Origin: Brachybacterium sp.
GTDB lineage: Bacteria; Actinomycetota; Actinomycetes; Actinomycetales; Dermabacteraceae
NCBI GenBank assembly: GCA_027322375.1
Contig: DAHVRS010000315.1
Span: 1-5,490 of the forward strand
Reading direction: 5' to 3'
DNA: 5,490 nt
The notes under the pieces were generated by a model. The model ran no database searches. It saw nothing but the letters and a program-made list of their open reading frames with translations, and was not told the origin of the DNA. Position 1 is the stretch's first letter; every line of letters starts with the position of its first letter. This document shows positions 1 to 5,490 of this stretch, one piece after another. A program made the position numbers and the translations under genes.

Positions 1-486
1 GGGCTTGCCGTGGGTGACCTGGTCGGCGGTGACGAGCCCAGCGGGGACGGCGAGGCCCGTCCGCGCCCAGCGGGCCTCGAACAGGTCGCGGGTGCAGGAG
101 GTGACGATGGTCCAGGTCGCGCGGCCCAGGCGCTGGGCGGCCTCGTCGAGCTCGGCGAGGACTCGTTCGGTGCCGGGCAGGACGAGGATGCCGTCCACGT
201 CCTGGATCTCGAGCTGCTCGATGCGGTCGTGCGCGGCGGCGAGGTCCGCCTCGGTCATGTCCGGCGGCAGCTCACCGAGGACCTGGCGCGCGGGCTTGCC
301 GTGCTGCTGCGGCCCGAACTCGAGGTCGAGTCCGAGCTCGGAGAAGAGCAGGTTCCACGAGCGCTCGACGGCGGGGCCGGAGTCGATGAGCGTCCCGTCC
401 ATGTCCAGCAGGAGCCCGGAGGTGCGCATCGGGAGAGCACGCTCGACGGCGGCGGTCGCGCCGGAGGGAGCAGGAGAAGTCGCCAT
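1..486 (-). CDS. HAD-superfamily sugar/polyol phosphatase, 3' end beyond the window
   Basis: The first 162 codons of a haloacid-dehalogenase-like phosphohydrolase are present; the gene runs off the left edge. Motif I is DMDGTLIDS at residues 28-36, with nucleophile D28 and acid/base D30. A helical cap-like region follows, with HGKPA at 62-66. Motif II is TIVTS with S130, and motif III lysine K161 (HGKP) lies at the very edge. The HGKPA cap signature and WTIVTS block resemble sugar-phosphate and glycerol-3-phosphate phosphatases, but the substrate cannot be settled from this. Mg-dependent dephosphorylation by a cytosolic enzyme is expected from the family. The ATG at 486 is preceded by GGAGG at 488-492, only 1 nt away, which is too close for an ideal ribosome site. 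The in-frame ATG at 429 (M20), nearer motif I, is a real alternative. The missing part should hold the motif IV acidic residues (about 60-70 codons). The gene is divergent from azlC. Confidence 0.88.
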   Translation of the reverse strand, partial: MATSPAPSGATAAVERALPMRTSGLLLDMDGTLIDSGPAVERSWNLLFSELGLDLEFGPQQHGKPARQVLGELPPDMTEADLAAAHDRIEQLEIQDVDGILVLPGTERVLAELDEAAQRLGRATWTIVTSCTRDLFEARWARTGLAVPAGLVTADQVTHGKP

Positions 487-525
487 GCCTCCAGGCTCTC
501 ATATCCGGCCCCTTCCGCCCCATGG

Positions 526-550
526 ACCTGCCGCATGCATCACTGCAGGT
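526..550. promoter_or_regulatory. Candidate operator: inverted repeat in the divergent HAD/azlC region
   Basis: The arms ACCTGC (526-531) and GCAGGT (545-550) are perfectly complementary and flank 13 nt that include the palindrome ATGCAT (535-540). The repeat occupies the expected -35 area of the candidate azlC promoter. This suits a dimeric regulator, and azl operons are often controlled by Lrp/AsnC-type proteins, but no regulator gene is present here. Six-base arms can arise by chance, so this is only a candidate. Confidence 0.25.
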
Positions 551-555
551 GAACG

Positions 556-561
556 TAGAGT
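556..561 (+). promoter_or_regulatory. Possible -10 element of azlCD
   Basis: TAGAGT fits the TANNNT pattern of actinobacterial -10 boxes. It ends 10 nt before the azlC ATG, so transcription would start within a few bases of the start codon. No convincing Shine-Dalgarno sequence lies upstream of azlC, which agrees with a leaderless or nearly leaderless mRNA. No good TTGACA-like -35 box is seen at 16-18 nt spacing. Confidence 0.3.
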
Positions 562-571
562 GTCGTGCATC

Positions 572-1408
572 ATGACGACTGCTGAGACCACCGCTTCGCA
601 GGCCTCCCCCGAGGAGGCGTCGACGCTGCGCACGATCCGTCGCACGGGCCTGTCGATCGGGCTCGCGACGGGACTTTACGGCATTTCCTTCGGCGCGCTC
701 GCGACCGCCTCGGGCCTGGACGTGTGGCAGGCGATGGTGCTCTCCGCGGTGATGTTCACCGGCGGCAGCCAGTTCGCCTTCATCGGGGTGCTCGGCGGAG
801 GCGGCTCCGCACTCGGCGCCGCGCTCGCCTCGCTGCTGCTTGGCATCCGCAACACGCTGTACGGCCTGATCCTCGCTCCGTCGCTGCCGCGCGGCGGCTG
901 GCGCGGGGCGGCGCGGGCGCAGCTCACGATCGACGAGTCCGCGGCGCTGGCCGCGACCGGCACCACCACGGCGCAGAAGCGGGCCGGGTTCTGGGCCGCC
1001 GGGGTGTCGGTGTACGTCTTCTGGAACCTGTTCACTCTGGTCGGCGCGATCGCCGGGCAGTACGTGGCCGATCCTGCGGCCTGGGGTCTGGATGCCGCGG
1101 CGGCCGCGGCCTTCCTCGCGCTGCTGTGGCCGCGCCTGCGCAGCGGGGACGCGGTCACGATCGCGGTCGCCGCGGCGTTCATCGCCCTGCTCACCACGCC
1201 CGTGCTGCCGCCGGGGCTGCCGGTCCTCGCCGCGGCGCTGGTCGCCGTGGTCGCGGGGCTCCTCCCCTCTCGCCGGCCCGTGCACCTCGAGGGCGTCGAG
1301 GACGAGAGTGTGGAGGACGAGGGCGCGCAGCGTGAGAGCGCGGAGCGTGAAGGCGCGGAGCGTGAGGGCACGGCGACGGCCGACGGGGCTGAGGAGGCGG
1401 AGCGATGA
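572..1408 (+). CDS. azlC: AzlC-family branched-chain amino acid exporter, large subunit
   Basis: This 278-aa polytopic membrane protein is the large subunit of the AzlCD (BrnFE-type) exporter, which expels leucine, isoleucine, valine and related amino acids or analogues. Family landmarks are visible: an N-terminal amphipathic segment leading into GLSIGLATGLYGISFGAL (26-43), the FTGGSQFAF block (62-70), GIRNTLYGLILAP (92-104), and the LTIDESAAL block (119-127). Hydrophobic segments then run to about residue 237. The last 40 or so residues are a hydrophilic, highly charged tail not expected in the family; it includes five tandem pentapeptides. The start at 572 is chosen because MTTAETT lies directly before the conserved region and after a possible -10 box; the open frame extends upstream only by antisense coding of the HAD gene. 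The final codons contain the ribosome site of azlD, and the two genes overlap by 4 nt. Exact substrates are inferred from the family. Confidence 0.93.
   Translation: MTTAETTASQASPEEASTLRTIRRTGLSIGLATGLYGISFGALATASGLDVWQAMVLSAVMFTGGSQFAFIGVLGGGGSALGAALASLLLGIRNTLYGLILAPSLPRGGWRGAARAQLTIDESAALAATGTTTAQKRAGFWAAGVSVYVFWNLFTLVGAIAGQYVADPAAWGLDAAAAAAFLALLWPRLRSGDAVTIAVAAAFIALLTTPVLPPGLPVLAAALVAVVAGLLPSRRPVHLEGVEDESVEDEGAQRESAEREGAEREGTATADGAEEAER
1292..1366 (+). repeat. Five tandem 15-bp units coding a charged pentapeptide repeat in the AzlC tail
   Basis: Five in-frame 15-bp units encode GVEDE, SVEDE, GAQRE, SAERE and GAERE (AzlC residues 241-265). The units form two subtypes: the first two are acidic (xVEDE) and the last three are mixed charge (xAERE-like, with GCGTGA recurring at 1330, 1345 and 1360). 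The exact 15-bp period suggests growth by slippage. The tail is predicted to be helical or disordered. Its side of the membrane cannot be read from the sequence. Confidence 0.85.
1391..1397 (+). promoter_or_regulatory. Strong ribosome binding site for azlD inside the azlC 3' end
   Basis: GAGGAGG lies 7 nt before the azlD ATG, an ideal Shine-Dalgarno spacing. It sits in codons for the acidic C-terminus of AzlC. This allows azlD to be initiated independently in addition to coupling through the ATGA overlap, and it supports the azlD start. Confidence 0.8.
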
Positions 1409-1719
1409 GTCTGGTGTGGATCGCGGTGATCGCGGCGTCGGCGCTGTCCTTCGTGCAGAAGTGGGTGGGCTATCAGGCACCGCCGGATGTGCTGGACCGG
1501 CCGCGCGTCTCGCGGGTGACGACCCTGCTGCCCATCGCGCTGCTCGGGGCGCTGGTCGCGACGCAGACGGCGACCAGCGGGAGCCTGCTGGTGCTCGATG
1601 CACGCTTGGCGGCGCTCGGCGCGGCGGCGGTGCTGCTGTGGCTGCGTGCCCCGTTCCTCGTGGTCGTGGTGGGGGCGGCGGTCGTCGCGGCGGGGCTGCG
1701 AGCGCTCGGCATCGGCTGA
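1405..1719 (+). CDS. azlD: AzlD-family branched-chain amino acid exporter, small subunit
   Basis: This 104-aa hydrophobic protein is the small partner of AzlC and of the usual AzlD length. Membrane segments are apparent at about 3-20, 40-56, 66-80 and 83-100. The LDARLAALGAAAVLLWLRAPFL-type block (64-85) matches the conserved AzlD core, where a DxRLAAL turn precedes the last two helices. The ATG overlaps the azlC TGA (ATGA) and follows a strong ribosome site, so the two subunits are made together, as expected for an obligate heteromeric exporter. The stop codon lies in a small inverted-repeat arm shared with the convergent gene. The family assignment is firm; the transported amino acid range is inferred. 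Confidence 0.92.
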   Translation: MSLVWIAVIAASALSFVQKWVGYQAPPDVLDRPRVSRVTTLLPIALLGALVATQTATSGSLLVLDARLAALGAAAVLLWLRAPFLVVVVGAAVVAAGLRALGIG

Positions 1720-1753
1720 GCCCTGTCATCGGCTGGGCTCCGGCAGGCTCAGC
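1715..1753. terminator. Possible terminator/hairpin in the convergent azlD region
   Basis: GCTGAGCC (1715-1722, spanning the azlD stop) pairs perfectly with GGCTCAGC (1746-1753). A nested alternative is GAGCCC (1718-1723) with GGGCTC (1735-1740). There is no T-run, and the 23-nt loop of the longer stem is large, so it would be a weak or factor-assisted terminator. A further GGCTCAGC copy lies at 1796-1803, over the stop of the facing gene. The rest of the 1720-1798 gap holds nothing else recognisable. Confidence 0.35.
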
Positions 1754-1798
1754 GCCTGACGCTCCGCCCCTGACACGCAGGCCCGGCCGGTCTCAGGC

Positions 1799-2218
1799 TC
1801 AGCTGTCCCCTGCCGTACGGCCCACGTCGATGGCGCGGCGCGTGGCCATCCGCGCACCCTTGCGGTCCTTCAGCGCGTCGTAGGCGAGCGCGAGGCGGAA
1901 CCAGGCGCGCCAGTCCTGCTCAGCGCCCTCGCGCTCCTGGAGCACGGTGCGGGCCGCCTCGAACTCGGCCCGGCGATCCTCCCCGTCGGCGTCCGCGGGC
2001 GGGGCGTACTGCGCGGAAAGGCGCGAGGCGGCCAGCCCGAAGAGCACCTCCCGCCAGGTCACCCAGATGGTGAGCGCGAGCAGGATGACGACGCCGAGGG
2101 CGAGCCCGTAGCCGAGCGGGCCCCCGGCGCGCATGAAGCCCCACGCGATCCAGCCCAGCCCGTACGCGTAGGCGGCGGTGATCAGGGTCAGCAGCGCGAC
2201 CAGGAGCCTGTCCTTCAT
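1799..2218 (-). CDS. Two-helix membrane protein with a TPR-like cytosolic tail, function unknown
   Basis: I do not recognise a named family for this 139-aa protein. Two hydrophobic segments are clear (about 5-28 and 35-55). They are followed by a charged soluble region (56-139) that should be cytosolic if the N-terminus is also inside. Residues 103-131 fit one tetratricopeptide repeat: W106, L109, A110, Y113, A122 and A129 fall at TPR consensus positions 4, 7, 8, 11, 20 and 27. A single TPR-like unit suggests a docking role, but no partner is shown. The ATG at 2218 is chosen because it lies 13 nt after the dapB stop and immediately before the first membrane helix; the frame upstream of it lies over dapB. 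The ribosome site is weak, so translational coupling to dapB is likely. The gene faces azlD. The coding call is good; the function is open. Confidence 0.8.
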   Translation of the reverse strand: MKDRLLVALLTLITAAYAYGLGWIAWGFMRAGGPLGYGLALGVVILLALTIWVTWREVLFGLAASRLSAQYAPPADADGEDRRAEFEAARTVLQEREGAEQDWRAWFRLALAYDALKDRKGARMATRRAIDVGRTAGDS

Positions 2219-2231
2219 CTCTGGGCCCGTC

Positions 2232-3002
2232 TCAGCCGAGGTCCATAAAGCCGTCCAGGCCCACGGTGAGGCCCGGGTGCGCGGCGACCTCGCGCACGCC
2301 CAGCAGCACGCCGGGCATGAAGCTGATGCGGTCGAAGGAGTCGTGGCGGAGCACGAACTGCTCCCCCACCCCACCGAACTGGATCACCTCGTGGGCGACG
2401 AGGCCCCGCTGGCGCACCGCATGGATGTGGATGCCGTCGATGACCGCGCCGCGCGCGCCCTCGGGATCGTGCTCCGTCGCGTCCGGGACAGGGCCCAGCC
2501 CGGCTGCGGCGCGGCCGCGCGCGATCGCGGCGGCGGTGTGGCGGGCGGTACCGGAGGGGGCATCGAGCTTGTTCTCGTGGTGCATCTCGATGACTTCGGC
2601 GCTGTCGTAGTAGCGCGCAGCGATCTCGGCGAAGCGCATGGCGAGAACGGCGCCGATCGCGAAGTTCGGGGCGATGAGCACGCCCACCTCGGGGGCGCCG
2701 GCGAGCTGGCTGCGCAGCGCCTCGAGCGCCTCGTCGGTCCAGCCGGTCGTGCCCACCACGGCGTGGATGCCGCGGTCCACGAGCCAGCGCACGTTCTCGG
2801 CGGTGACGGAGGGGATGGTGAGGTCGATCGCGACCTCGGCCCCGGCCTCGGCGACCTGGTCGAGGGAGTCGTCGCGACCGATCGTCGCGACGAGCTCGAG
2901 ATCCTCGGCCTGCTCGACGGCGGCGCAGGCGGCGGCGCCCATGCGGCCAGCGGCGCCGAGCACTGCGACGCGGGTGGGGCGGGAGGCGGGGGTGGGGGTC
3001 AT
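2232..3002 (-). CDS. dapB: 4-hydroxy-tetrahydrodipicolinate reductase (DapB)
   Basis: This 256-aa enzyme reduces the DapA product HTPA, with loss of water, to tetrahydrodipicolinate using NAD(P)H. It is the second committed step of diaminopimelate and lysine synthesis, in the cytosol. The N-terminal Rossmann motif GAAGRMG is at 16-22, and GTTGW at 84-88 lies by the nicotinamide pocket. APNFAIGA (111-118) is followed by the catalytic and substrate-binding block HHENKLDAPSGTA (141-153), where H141 is the expected acid/base and K145 binds substrate. The C-terminus (HDSFDRISFMPGVLLGVRE, then PGLTVGLD) closely follows the mycobacterial enzyme as I recall it, so the gene looks complete. The ATG at 3002 has AGGAG 5 nt upstream. 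The gene lies 92 nt after the M16 protease gene and 13 nt before the TPR-type membrane protein gene. All key residues are intact. Confidence 0.97.
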   Translation of the reverse strand: MTPTPASRPTRVAVLGAAGRMGAAACAAVEQAEDLELVATIGRDDSLDQVAEAGAEVAIDLTIPSVTAENVRWLVDRGIHAVVGTTGWTDEALEALRSQLAGAPEVGVLIAPNFAIGAVLAMRFAEIAARYYDSAEVIEMHHENKLDAPSGTARHTAAAIARGRAAAGLGPVPDATEHDPEGARGAVIDGIHIHAVRQRGLVAHEVIQFGGVGEQFVLRHDSFDRISFMPGVLLGVREVAAHPGLTVGLDGFMDLG

Positions 3003-3007
3003 GGCAG

Positions 3008-3012
3008 CTCCT
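3008..3012 (-). promoter_or_regulatory. Ribosome binding site of dapB
   Basis: AGGAG on the minus strand ends 5 nt before the dapB ATG. It is the clearest Shine-Dalgarno among the leftward genes here and decides the dapB start. Confidence 0.75.
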
Positions 3013-3094
3013 GGGTGGGGTGGGCAGTGGACTGGGACCGGCGGGATCTACGGCAGGCAGGTCCCGGGCGGGATGCGGGCTGGGTCCGACGGGG
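3013..3094. other. Strand-asymmetric spacer with G-quadruplex-type runs
   Basis: The gap between the M16 stop and dapB (3003-3094, 92 nt) has 48 G against 22 C on the plus strand, so the leftward transcript here is about 52% C and 24% G. The plus strand holds a canonical four-run pattern GGG-1-GGG-4-GGG-2-GGG at 3066-3084. A looser one begins with runs at 3013-3015, 3017-3020, 3022-3024 and 3034-3036 (last loop 9 nt). A C-rich, G-poor RNA between two genes of one direction could serve as a Rho loading site; this is inference. I see no clear promoter or hairpin terminator in it. Confidence 0.4.
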
Positions 3095-4435
3095 TCAGGG
3101 TGTCGTGGCGGGGCCGATCTCGACGCGAGTGCTGAAGGAGCCGGCAAGACGCGCGGCGAGCTGGAGGACGTCCTCGAGGCTCACGTTCGCGATCCGGGCG
3201 AGGGTCTCGTCCACGCTCGTGTACCGGCCGTGGACCAGCTCGATCGTGCCGAGGCGACCCATACGGGAGCTCGTGTCCTCCAGGCCCAGCGCGAAGGAGC
3301 CGGTGATCTGGCCGACGGCCCGGTCCAGCTCTTCCTGGGCGATGCCCTCGCCGCCCATCCGATCCAGCTCCTCGCCGAGCAGCTCGACGACCTGTGCGGT
3401 GCGGCCGGGACGGCAGGCGGCGTACATGCCGAACAGGCCCGCCTCGCGGTAGCCGGCGCTGAAGGAGTACACGGAGTAGGCCAGCCCCCGCTTCTCGCGG
3501 ACGGTCTGGAAGAGGCGGGAGGACATCCCGCCTCCCAGCACCGACATGAGCACCGAGAGGGTGTGGCGGTCCTCGCTCAGCGCGGTGAGGCCGCGTCCGC
3601 CGAGGTAGATGTGGTTCTGCTCGGTGGGGCGCTCGAGGCGGTGCGGGATGAGCGCGCTGACCTCGTCGGCCGGGCGGCCGGTCACGGTCGGAAGCTCCGC
3701 GGTGGCGGTGCGCTGGCGCGGGAGTGCCCCGTCCTCGAGCTCCCAGCCGCCGCGGCGCAGACCGGCGAGCACGAGCGCGGCGAGCTCATCGTGGTCGATG
3801 TCGCCGACGGCGGTGAGCACGAGGTTCTCGGGCCGGTAGTGCTCGGCGTAGTGGGCGCGCACGTCCCCGATGCTGAGGTCGGTGACGGTCTGCACGGTCC
3901 CGCCGACGGGCCGGCCGAGCGGGGTGTCAGGACCGAGTGCGTCGGCGAGGAAGGTCTCGTAGCCGATGTCGCCGGGGTCGTCCTCGGCCATCGCGAGCTC
4001 CTCGAGGATGACCTCGCGCTCGGTGGCGAGGGCCTCGTCCTCGAGGAGGGAGGCGGTGATCATGTCGGTGAGCACGTCCACGGCCATGGGGACATCGGCG
4101 GAGCGGACACGGCCGTAGTAGAGGGTGTGCTCCTTGGCGGTGACGGCGTTGGAGTCGCCGCCCACCTCGTCGAAGGCGGCGGCGATGTCCATCGCGCTGC
4201 GGCGTCGGGTGCCCTTGAACAGCAGGTGCTCGAGGACATGGGTGGAGCCGGCGTGGGCGGGGGTCTCGTCGCGCGAGCCGACCGGGAGCCACAGGCCGAT
4301 GCTCGCGCTGCGGACGCTGCGGTCCGTCTGGGTGAGCAGGCGCACGCCGCCCGGGAGGATGCTGCGGCGCACCCCGGTGGCGGGGTCGAGCATCACGTCG
4401 GAGGCGGGGTCGAGGTAGGAGAGGTCGAAAGGCAT
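3095..4435 (-). CDS. M16-family zinc metallopeptidase (PepR / processing-peptidase type)
   Basis: This 446-aa protein belongs to the M16 inverzincins, which include mitochondrial processing peptidase and bacterial PepR/YmxG. The inverted zinc motif HVLEH is at 66-70 (zinc ligands H66 and H70, catalytic E69), within the familiar HVLEHLLFKGT block. The distal zinc ligand is E146 in EREVILEELAMAEDDP (139-154), 75 residues beyond H70; E139 fits the second conserved glutamate. The N-terminal half is therefore the active domain. The second domain carries GGGMSSRLFQTVREKRGLAYSVYS (301-324), the conserved region with the substrate-binding Arg/Tyr. Length and two-domain layout are normal, and no signal peptide is seen, so a cytosolic enzyme degrading peptides or unfolded substrates is likely. 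The start at 4435 gives a short lead into the fold but has only a weak GAG for a ribosome site. It lies between pnp and dapB, as in many actinobacteria. Natural substrates are unknown. Confidence 0.95.
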   Translation of the reverse strand: MPFDLSYLDPASDVMLDPATGVRRSILPGGVRLLTQTDRSVRSASIGLWLPVGSRDETPAHAGSTHVLEHLLFKGTRRRSAMDIAAAFDEVGGDSNAVTAKEHTLYYGRVRSADVPMAVDVLTDMITASLLEDEALATEREVILEELAMAEDDPGDIGYETFLADALGPDTPLGRPVGGTVQTVTDLSIGDVRAHYAEHYRPENLVLTAVGDIDHDELAALVLAGLRRGGWELEDGALPRQRTATAELPTVTGRPADEVSALIPHRLERPTEQNHIYLGGRGLTALSEDRHTLSVLMSVLGGGMSSRLFQTVREKRGLAYSVYSFSAGYREAGLFGMYAACRPGRTAQVVELLGEELDRMGGEGIAQEELDRAVGQITGSFALGLEDTSSRMGRLGTIELVHGRYTSVDETLARIANVSLEDVLQLAARLAGSFSTRVEIGPATTP

Positions 4436-4441
4436 CGCTCG

Positions 4442-4447
4442 ATTGTC
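4442..4447 (-). promoter_or_regulatory. Possible -10 element for a leaderless M16 transcript
   Basis: GACAAT on the minus strand matches TATAAT at four of six bases and ends 6 nt before the M16 ATG, which would place the transcription start at or next to the A of the start codon. The poor ribosome site and the pnp terminator upstream both make a separate promoter here reasonable. No recognisable -35 box is found at 17-18 nt spacing. The rest of the 4448-4536 gap shows only a CCACGTGG palindrome (4486-4493). Confidence 0.27.
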
Positions 4448-4536
4448 CCACGCATTGACGCGCCGCCTGGGAGACCCCTCTCACCCCACGTGGCGCCGGA
4501 GCAATGCCAAGGCGGCCCATCGCCTGTGGAAACGCG

Positions 4537-4572
4537 GCGAGGGCGGCACCCCGGATGGGGTGCCGCCCTCGC
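4537..4572 (-). terminator. Hairpin terminator downstream of pnp
   Basis: A perfect 16-bp GC-rich stem (4537-4552 paired with 4557-4572) closes on a 4-nt loop and starts 28 nt after the pnp stop codon. On the leftward transcript it is followed only by CGCGTTTCC, with no long U-tract. This is common for actinobacterial terminators and also suits a 3' stabilising stem. It probably ends, or strongly reduces, transcription from pnp into the M16 gene. Confidence 0.8.
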
Positions 4573-4600
4573 GCGAGTGCTCAGAGACTGAGCTGCGGGA

Positions 4601-5490
4601 TCACCCCGCGGCGCTGTCCTCGGACGCGGCGGACTCGTCCGCCTCGTCCACGATCACGCCGAGGGAGATCTTGCCGCGGGAGTCGATCTCGCGGATCTCG
4701 ACCTCGATCTTCTGGCCGACCTTCGCGACGTCCTCGACGTTCTCGACCCGCTTGCCGTCGTTGAGCTTGCGCAGCTGCGTGACGTGGAGCAGACCGTCCT
4801 TGCCCGGGGTGAGCGAGATGAAGGCGCCGAAGTCGACCACGCGCACGACGGTGCCGAGGTAGCGCTCGCCGGCCTCGGGGACCATCGGGTTCGCGATCGC
4901 GTTGACCGCCGAGCGGGCGGCCTCGGCCGAGGGGCCGTCGGTCGCGCCGATGTAGACGGTGCCGTCGTCCTCGATCGTGATGTCCGCGCCGGTGTCGTCC
5001 TGGATCTTGTTGATCATCTGACCCTTCGGGCCGATGACCGCACCGATCTTGTCGACGGGGATGGTGACCGCGAGGACGCGCGGGGCGTGCGGGCTCATCT
5101 CGTCGGGGGTGTCGATCGCCTCGTTGAGGACGCTGAGGATGTGCAGGCGCGCCTCGCGAGCCTGCGACAGCGCGGAGATCAGCACGGAGGCAGGGATGCC
5201 GTCGAGCTTGGTGTCCAGCTGGATCGCGGTGATGAACTCGGTGGTGCCGGCGACCTTGAAGTCCATGTCGCCGAAGGCGTCCTCGGCACCGAGGATGTCG
5301 GTCAGTGCCGCGTACTCGGTCTTCCCGTCAATGGTGTCCGAGACCAGACCCATGGCGATACCGGCGACCGGGGCGCGCAGCGGCACGCCGGCGTTCAGCA
5401 GCGACAGGGTCGAGGCGCACACGGAGCCCATCGACGTGGAGCCGTTGGAGCCGAGGGCCTCGGAGACCTGACGGATCGCGTAGGGGAACT
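4601..5490 (-). CDS. pnp: Polyribonucleotide nucleotidyltransferase (PNPase), C-terminal part
   Basis: The last 296 or so codons of PNPase are present; the 5' part lies beyond the right edge. The frame stays open to base 5490, reading [20 protein letters not shown] before the first internal Met at 5431. PNPase degrades RNA 3'-to-5' by phosphorolysis and acts as a trimer. Numbered from the first full codon at the edge, the catalytic second RNase PH domain includes [12 protein letters not shown], with D70, D76 and K78 matching E. coli D486, D492 and K494. A KH domain follows (about 136-199) with the GPKG loop at 153-156. An S1 RNA-binding domain (about 207-278) contains [13 protein letters not shown] and HVTQLR. 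The protein ends in a short acidic tail ([15 protein letters not shown]). All visible motifs are intact, and a 3' hairpin follows. The gene is read towards the M16 protease gene. Confidence 0.97.
   Translation of the reverse strand, partial: FPYAIRQVSEALGSNGSTSMGSVCASTLSLLNAGVPLRAPVAGIAMGLVSDTIDGKTEYAALTDILGAEDAFGDMDFKVAGTTEFITAIQLDTKLDGIPASVLISALSQAREARLHILSVLNEAIDTPDEMSPHAPRVLAVTIPVDKIGAVIGPKGQMINKIQDDTGADITIEDDGTVYIGATDGPSAEAARSAVNAIANPMVPEAGERYLGTVVRVVDFGAFISLTPGKDGLLHVTQLRKLNDGKRVENVEDVAKVGQKIEVEIREIDSRGKISLGVIVDEADESAASEDSAAG

Noticed and set aside
5..571. N-terminal extension of the AzlC frame
   Set aside because: These 189 codons are antisense to the HAD phosphatase coding region and hydrophilic. 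The AzlC family begins near residue 1 when the start is placed at 572.
272..1729. Long minus-strand open frame (485 codons) opposite azlC-azlD
   Set aside because: Its translation is Arg/Pro/Ala-rich, without a fold or motif, and covers two well-recognised genes on the other strand. It is a GC-driven artefact.
2219..2374. 52-residue N-terminal extension of the TPR-type membrane protein
   Set aside because: It would lie almost wholly within dapB in another frame, and its Ser/Cys/Ala/Trp-rich sequence looks like frame-shifted dapB.
2178..3452. Plus-strand open frame opposite dapB
   Set aside because: It is a low-complexity Gly/Val/Ala/His-rich antisense frame with no motif, over an intact dapB.
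3095..4435. M16 gene as an inactive homologue
   Set aside because: HVLEH and the distal glutamate E146 are intact, as is the C-domain Arg/Tyr block, so there is no sign of a catalytically dead subunit.
4486..4493. CCACGTGG palindrome upstream of the M16 gene as an operator
   Set aside because: A single 8-bp GC-rich palindrome is expected by chance at this composition, and there is no second copy or known regulator match.
3020..4591. Long plus-strand open frame (523 codons) opposite the M16 protease gene
   Set aside because: It is antisense to a gene with intact catalytic motifs. Its translation is Gly/Ala/Glu/Val-rich without domains, which is typical of the mirrored frame in high-GC DNA.
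1..5490. A novel defence, mobile or biosynthetic system
   Set aside because: Every gene but one belongs to a familiar core family, and composition looks uniform. I saw no integrase, transposase, direct-repeat array, toxin-antitoxin pair or attachment site.

Overview
The window is a stretch of ordinary, gene-dense bacterial chromosome. The very high GC content, the C/G-biased third codon positions, and protein sequences closest to actinobacterial versions all point to an actinomycete. From recalled family sequences, a Dermabacteraceae/Brachybacterium-like or other Micrococcales genome is the best guess, but the window holds no marker that fixes the genus. I see no mobile element, CRISPR array, tRNA or rRNA.

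Left part (1-1719): the 5' two thirds of a HAD-superfamily phosphatase gene run leftwards off the window edge. Divergent from it, across an 85-bp gap, is a two-gene operon, azlC-azlD (stop/start overlap ATGA), encoding a branched-chain amino acid exporter. AzlC carries an unusual charged C-terminal tail made of five tandem pentapeptides. Bases 1720-1798 are a short convergent intergenic region rich in small repeats.

Right part (1799-5490): four genes all read leftwards in the order pnp (3' end only), an M16-family zinc protease (PepR-like), dapB, and a small membrane protein with a TPR-like tail. The pnp / M16 protease / dapB order recurs in Actinobacteria. A 16-bp perfect hairpin follows pnp, so the protease probably has its own promoter. 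The protease and dapB are separated by a 92-nt spacer that is C-rich and G-poor in the transcript. dapB and the membrane protein are only 13 nt apart and are likely co-transcribed.

Functionally the genes are housekeeping: RNA decay (PNPase), proteolysis (M16), lysine/diaminopimelate synthesis (DapB), amino acid export (AzlCD) and sugar- or polyol-phosphate removal (HAD). I found no convincing undescribed system. The points worth a second look are the AzlC tail repeat, the uncharacterised TPR-type membrane protein linked to dapB, the strand-asymmetric spacer before dapB, and probable leaderless starts for azlC and the M16 gene.
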